Source: Caballeronia arvi
Lineage (GTDB): Bacteria > Pseudomonadota > Gammaproteobacteria > Burkholderiales > Burkholderiaceae
Direction of reading: 5' to 3'
Length of the DNA stretch: 64,000 bases
Assembly: GCF_001544695.2 (NCBI RefSeq)
Contig: NZ_FCOM02000016.1
Coordinates: 1 to 64,000 of the forward strand
The position numbers and the translations under genes are program-made. This document shows positions 63,771-64,000 of this stretch, one piece after another. The first letter of the stretch is position 1. Each line of letters begins with the position of its first letter. The notes under the pieces were generated by a model. The model saw only the letters and a program-made list of their open reading frames with translations, had not been told where the DNA came from and did not search any database.

Positions 63771-64000
63771 TCAGTGCTTGACGATGTACAGATCCTTGCT
63801 GCCGTAGTGATCCATCGGGTTCTTCAGCGAGTATCCGCCGACATAGCTCTTCACGAGGCGCGGCAAGCCGTATTGGAGCAGCGGCAGCATCGGATAGTCA
63901 TCCATCGCGATCTTCGCGGCCTGCGTCTGCAATTGCGTACGCTTCGCGAGATCCGTGGTTTCGCTGGCTTCCTTGATGAGCGCGTCGGCCTTCGGGCTGC
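63771..64000 (-). CDS. Oligopeptide ABC transporter substrate-binding protein (partial, 3' end)
   Basis: The C-terminal 75 residues of a family 5 extracellular solute-binding protein, cut by the window end. Visible are DALIKEASETTDLAKRTQL, the conserved AKIAMDDYPMLPLLQYGLPRLV and the end LKNPMDHYGSKDLYIVKH. It lies 18 bases upstream of the OppB gene and heads the operon, as OppA/DppA genes do. Confidence 0.87.
   Translation of the reverse strand, partial: SPKADALIKEASETTDLAKRTQLQTQAAKIAMDDYPMLPLLQYGLPRLVKSYVGGYSLKNPMDHYGSKDLYIVKH

Overview
The window looks like a chromosomal piece of a Burkholderia-group betaproteobacterium (Paraburkholderia/Caballeronia-like). The evidence is high GC throughout, strongly GC3-biased codons, and a gene set typical of that group: OprD-family porin, OFA-family MFS carrier, AcuI-type reductase, NorR/Hmp, a B-type heme-copper oxidase and Opp/Dpp-type transporters. 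No rRNA, tRNA, CRISPR array or intact transposase was seen. The assignment rests on recognition alone, since no search was run.

Layout. 1-580: a large inverted-repeat intergenic element whose left edge is broken. 0.6-6.3 kb: periplasmic amino-acid-binding protein; an ECF sigma/anti-sigma pair divergent from a Tat-type metallophosphoesterase and a cupredoxin; 4-hydroxyphenylpyruvate dioxygenase. 6.5-20.5 kb: the most unusual region, a dedicated secretion locus. A six-gene minus-strand block encodes a TolC-like outer membrane lipoprotein, a membrane-anchored double-FHA protein, an HlyD-type adaptor, a leaderless parvulin-type isomerase, a 1019-residue C39 peptidase/ABC exporter with two cyclic-nucleotide-binding domains, and a sigma-54 activator. 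Around it lie a PP2C phosphatase, an LRAT-like protein, a frameshifted small gene, and two small Gly-Gly-leader proteins that look like the export substrates. Three well-formed sigma-54 promoters precede the LRAT gene and both leader-peptide genes, with a shared TGTTGGTTCG motif upstream. I infer that the locus activator drives production of substrates that the locus exporter cleaves and secretes.

20.8-26 kb: tandem DUF4399 proteins, a caspase-like/FGE-like fusion and a DUF3857-transglutaminase protein. 26-32.8 kb: HPP-CBS membrane protein, MarR regulator, ClC channel with CBS domains, Tat-exported aldo/keto reductase, DUF1810, DUF2945, PRC-barrel and AcuI-type reductase. 32.8-44.8 kb: chemoreceptor, class V aminotransferase, sirtuin, zinc alcohol dehydrogenase, GFA protein, OmpW, small exported proteins, a GlxA-type regulator divergent from an HD-domain protein, an extensin-like protein and a ferredoxin-NADP reductase. 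44.9-45.6 kb: a second, complete copy of the inverted-repeat element.

45.6-56 kb: respiration and nitric-oxide defence. A B-type oxidase operon (two cytochromes c, subunit IIa-like peptide, subunits II and I, membrane-anchored cytochrome c) lies downstream of norR. norR diverges from hmp, which is followed by an AhpD-like protein and NnrS; the norR-hmp gap carries two GT-N7-AC sites and a sigma-54-like promoter. 56-64 kb: two very small ORFs, an OFA-family carrier, an OprD porin with a clear terminator, and an oligopeptide ABC operon that runs off the window in its binding-protein gene.

Start codons were moved inward from the longest frame wherever a Shine-Dalgarno or signal peptide supported it; several are GTG.
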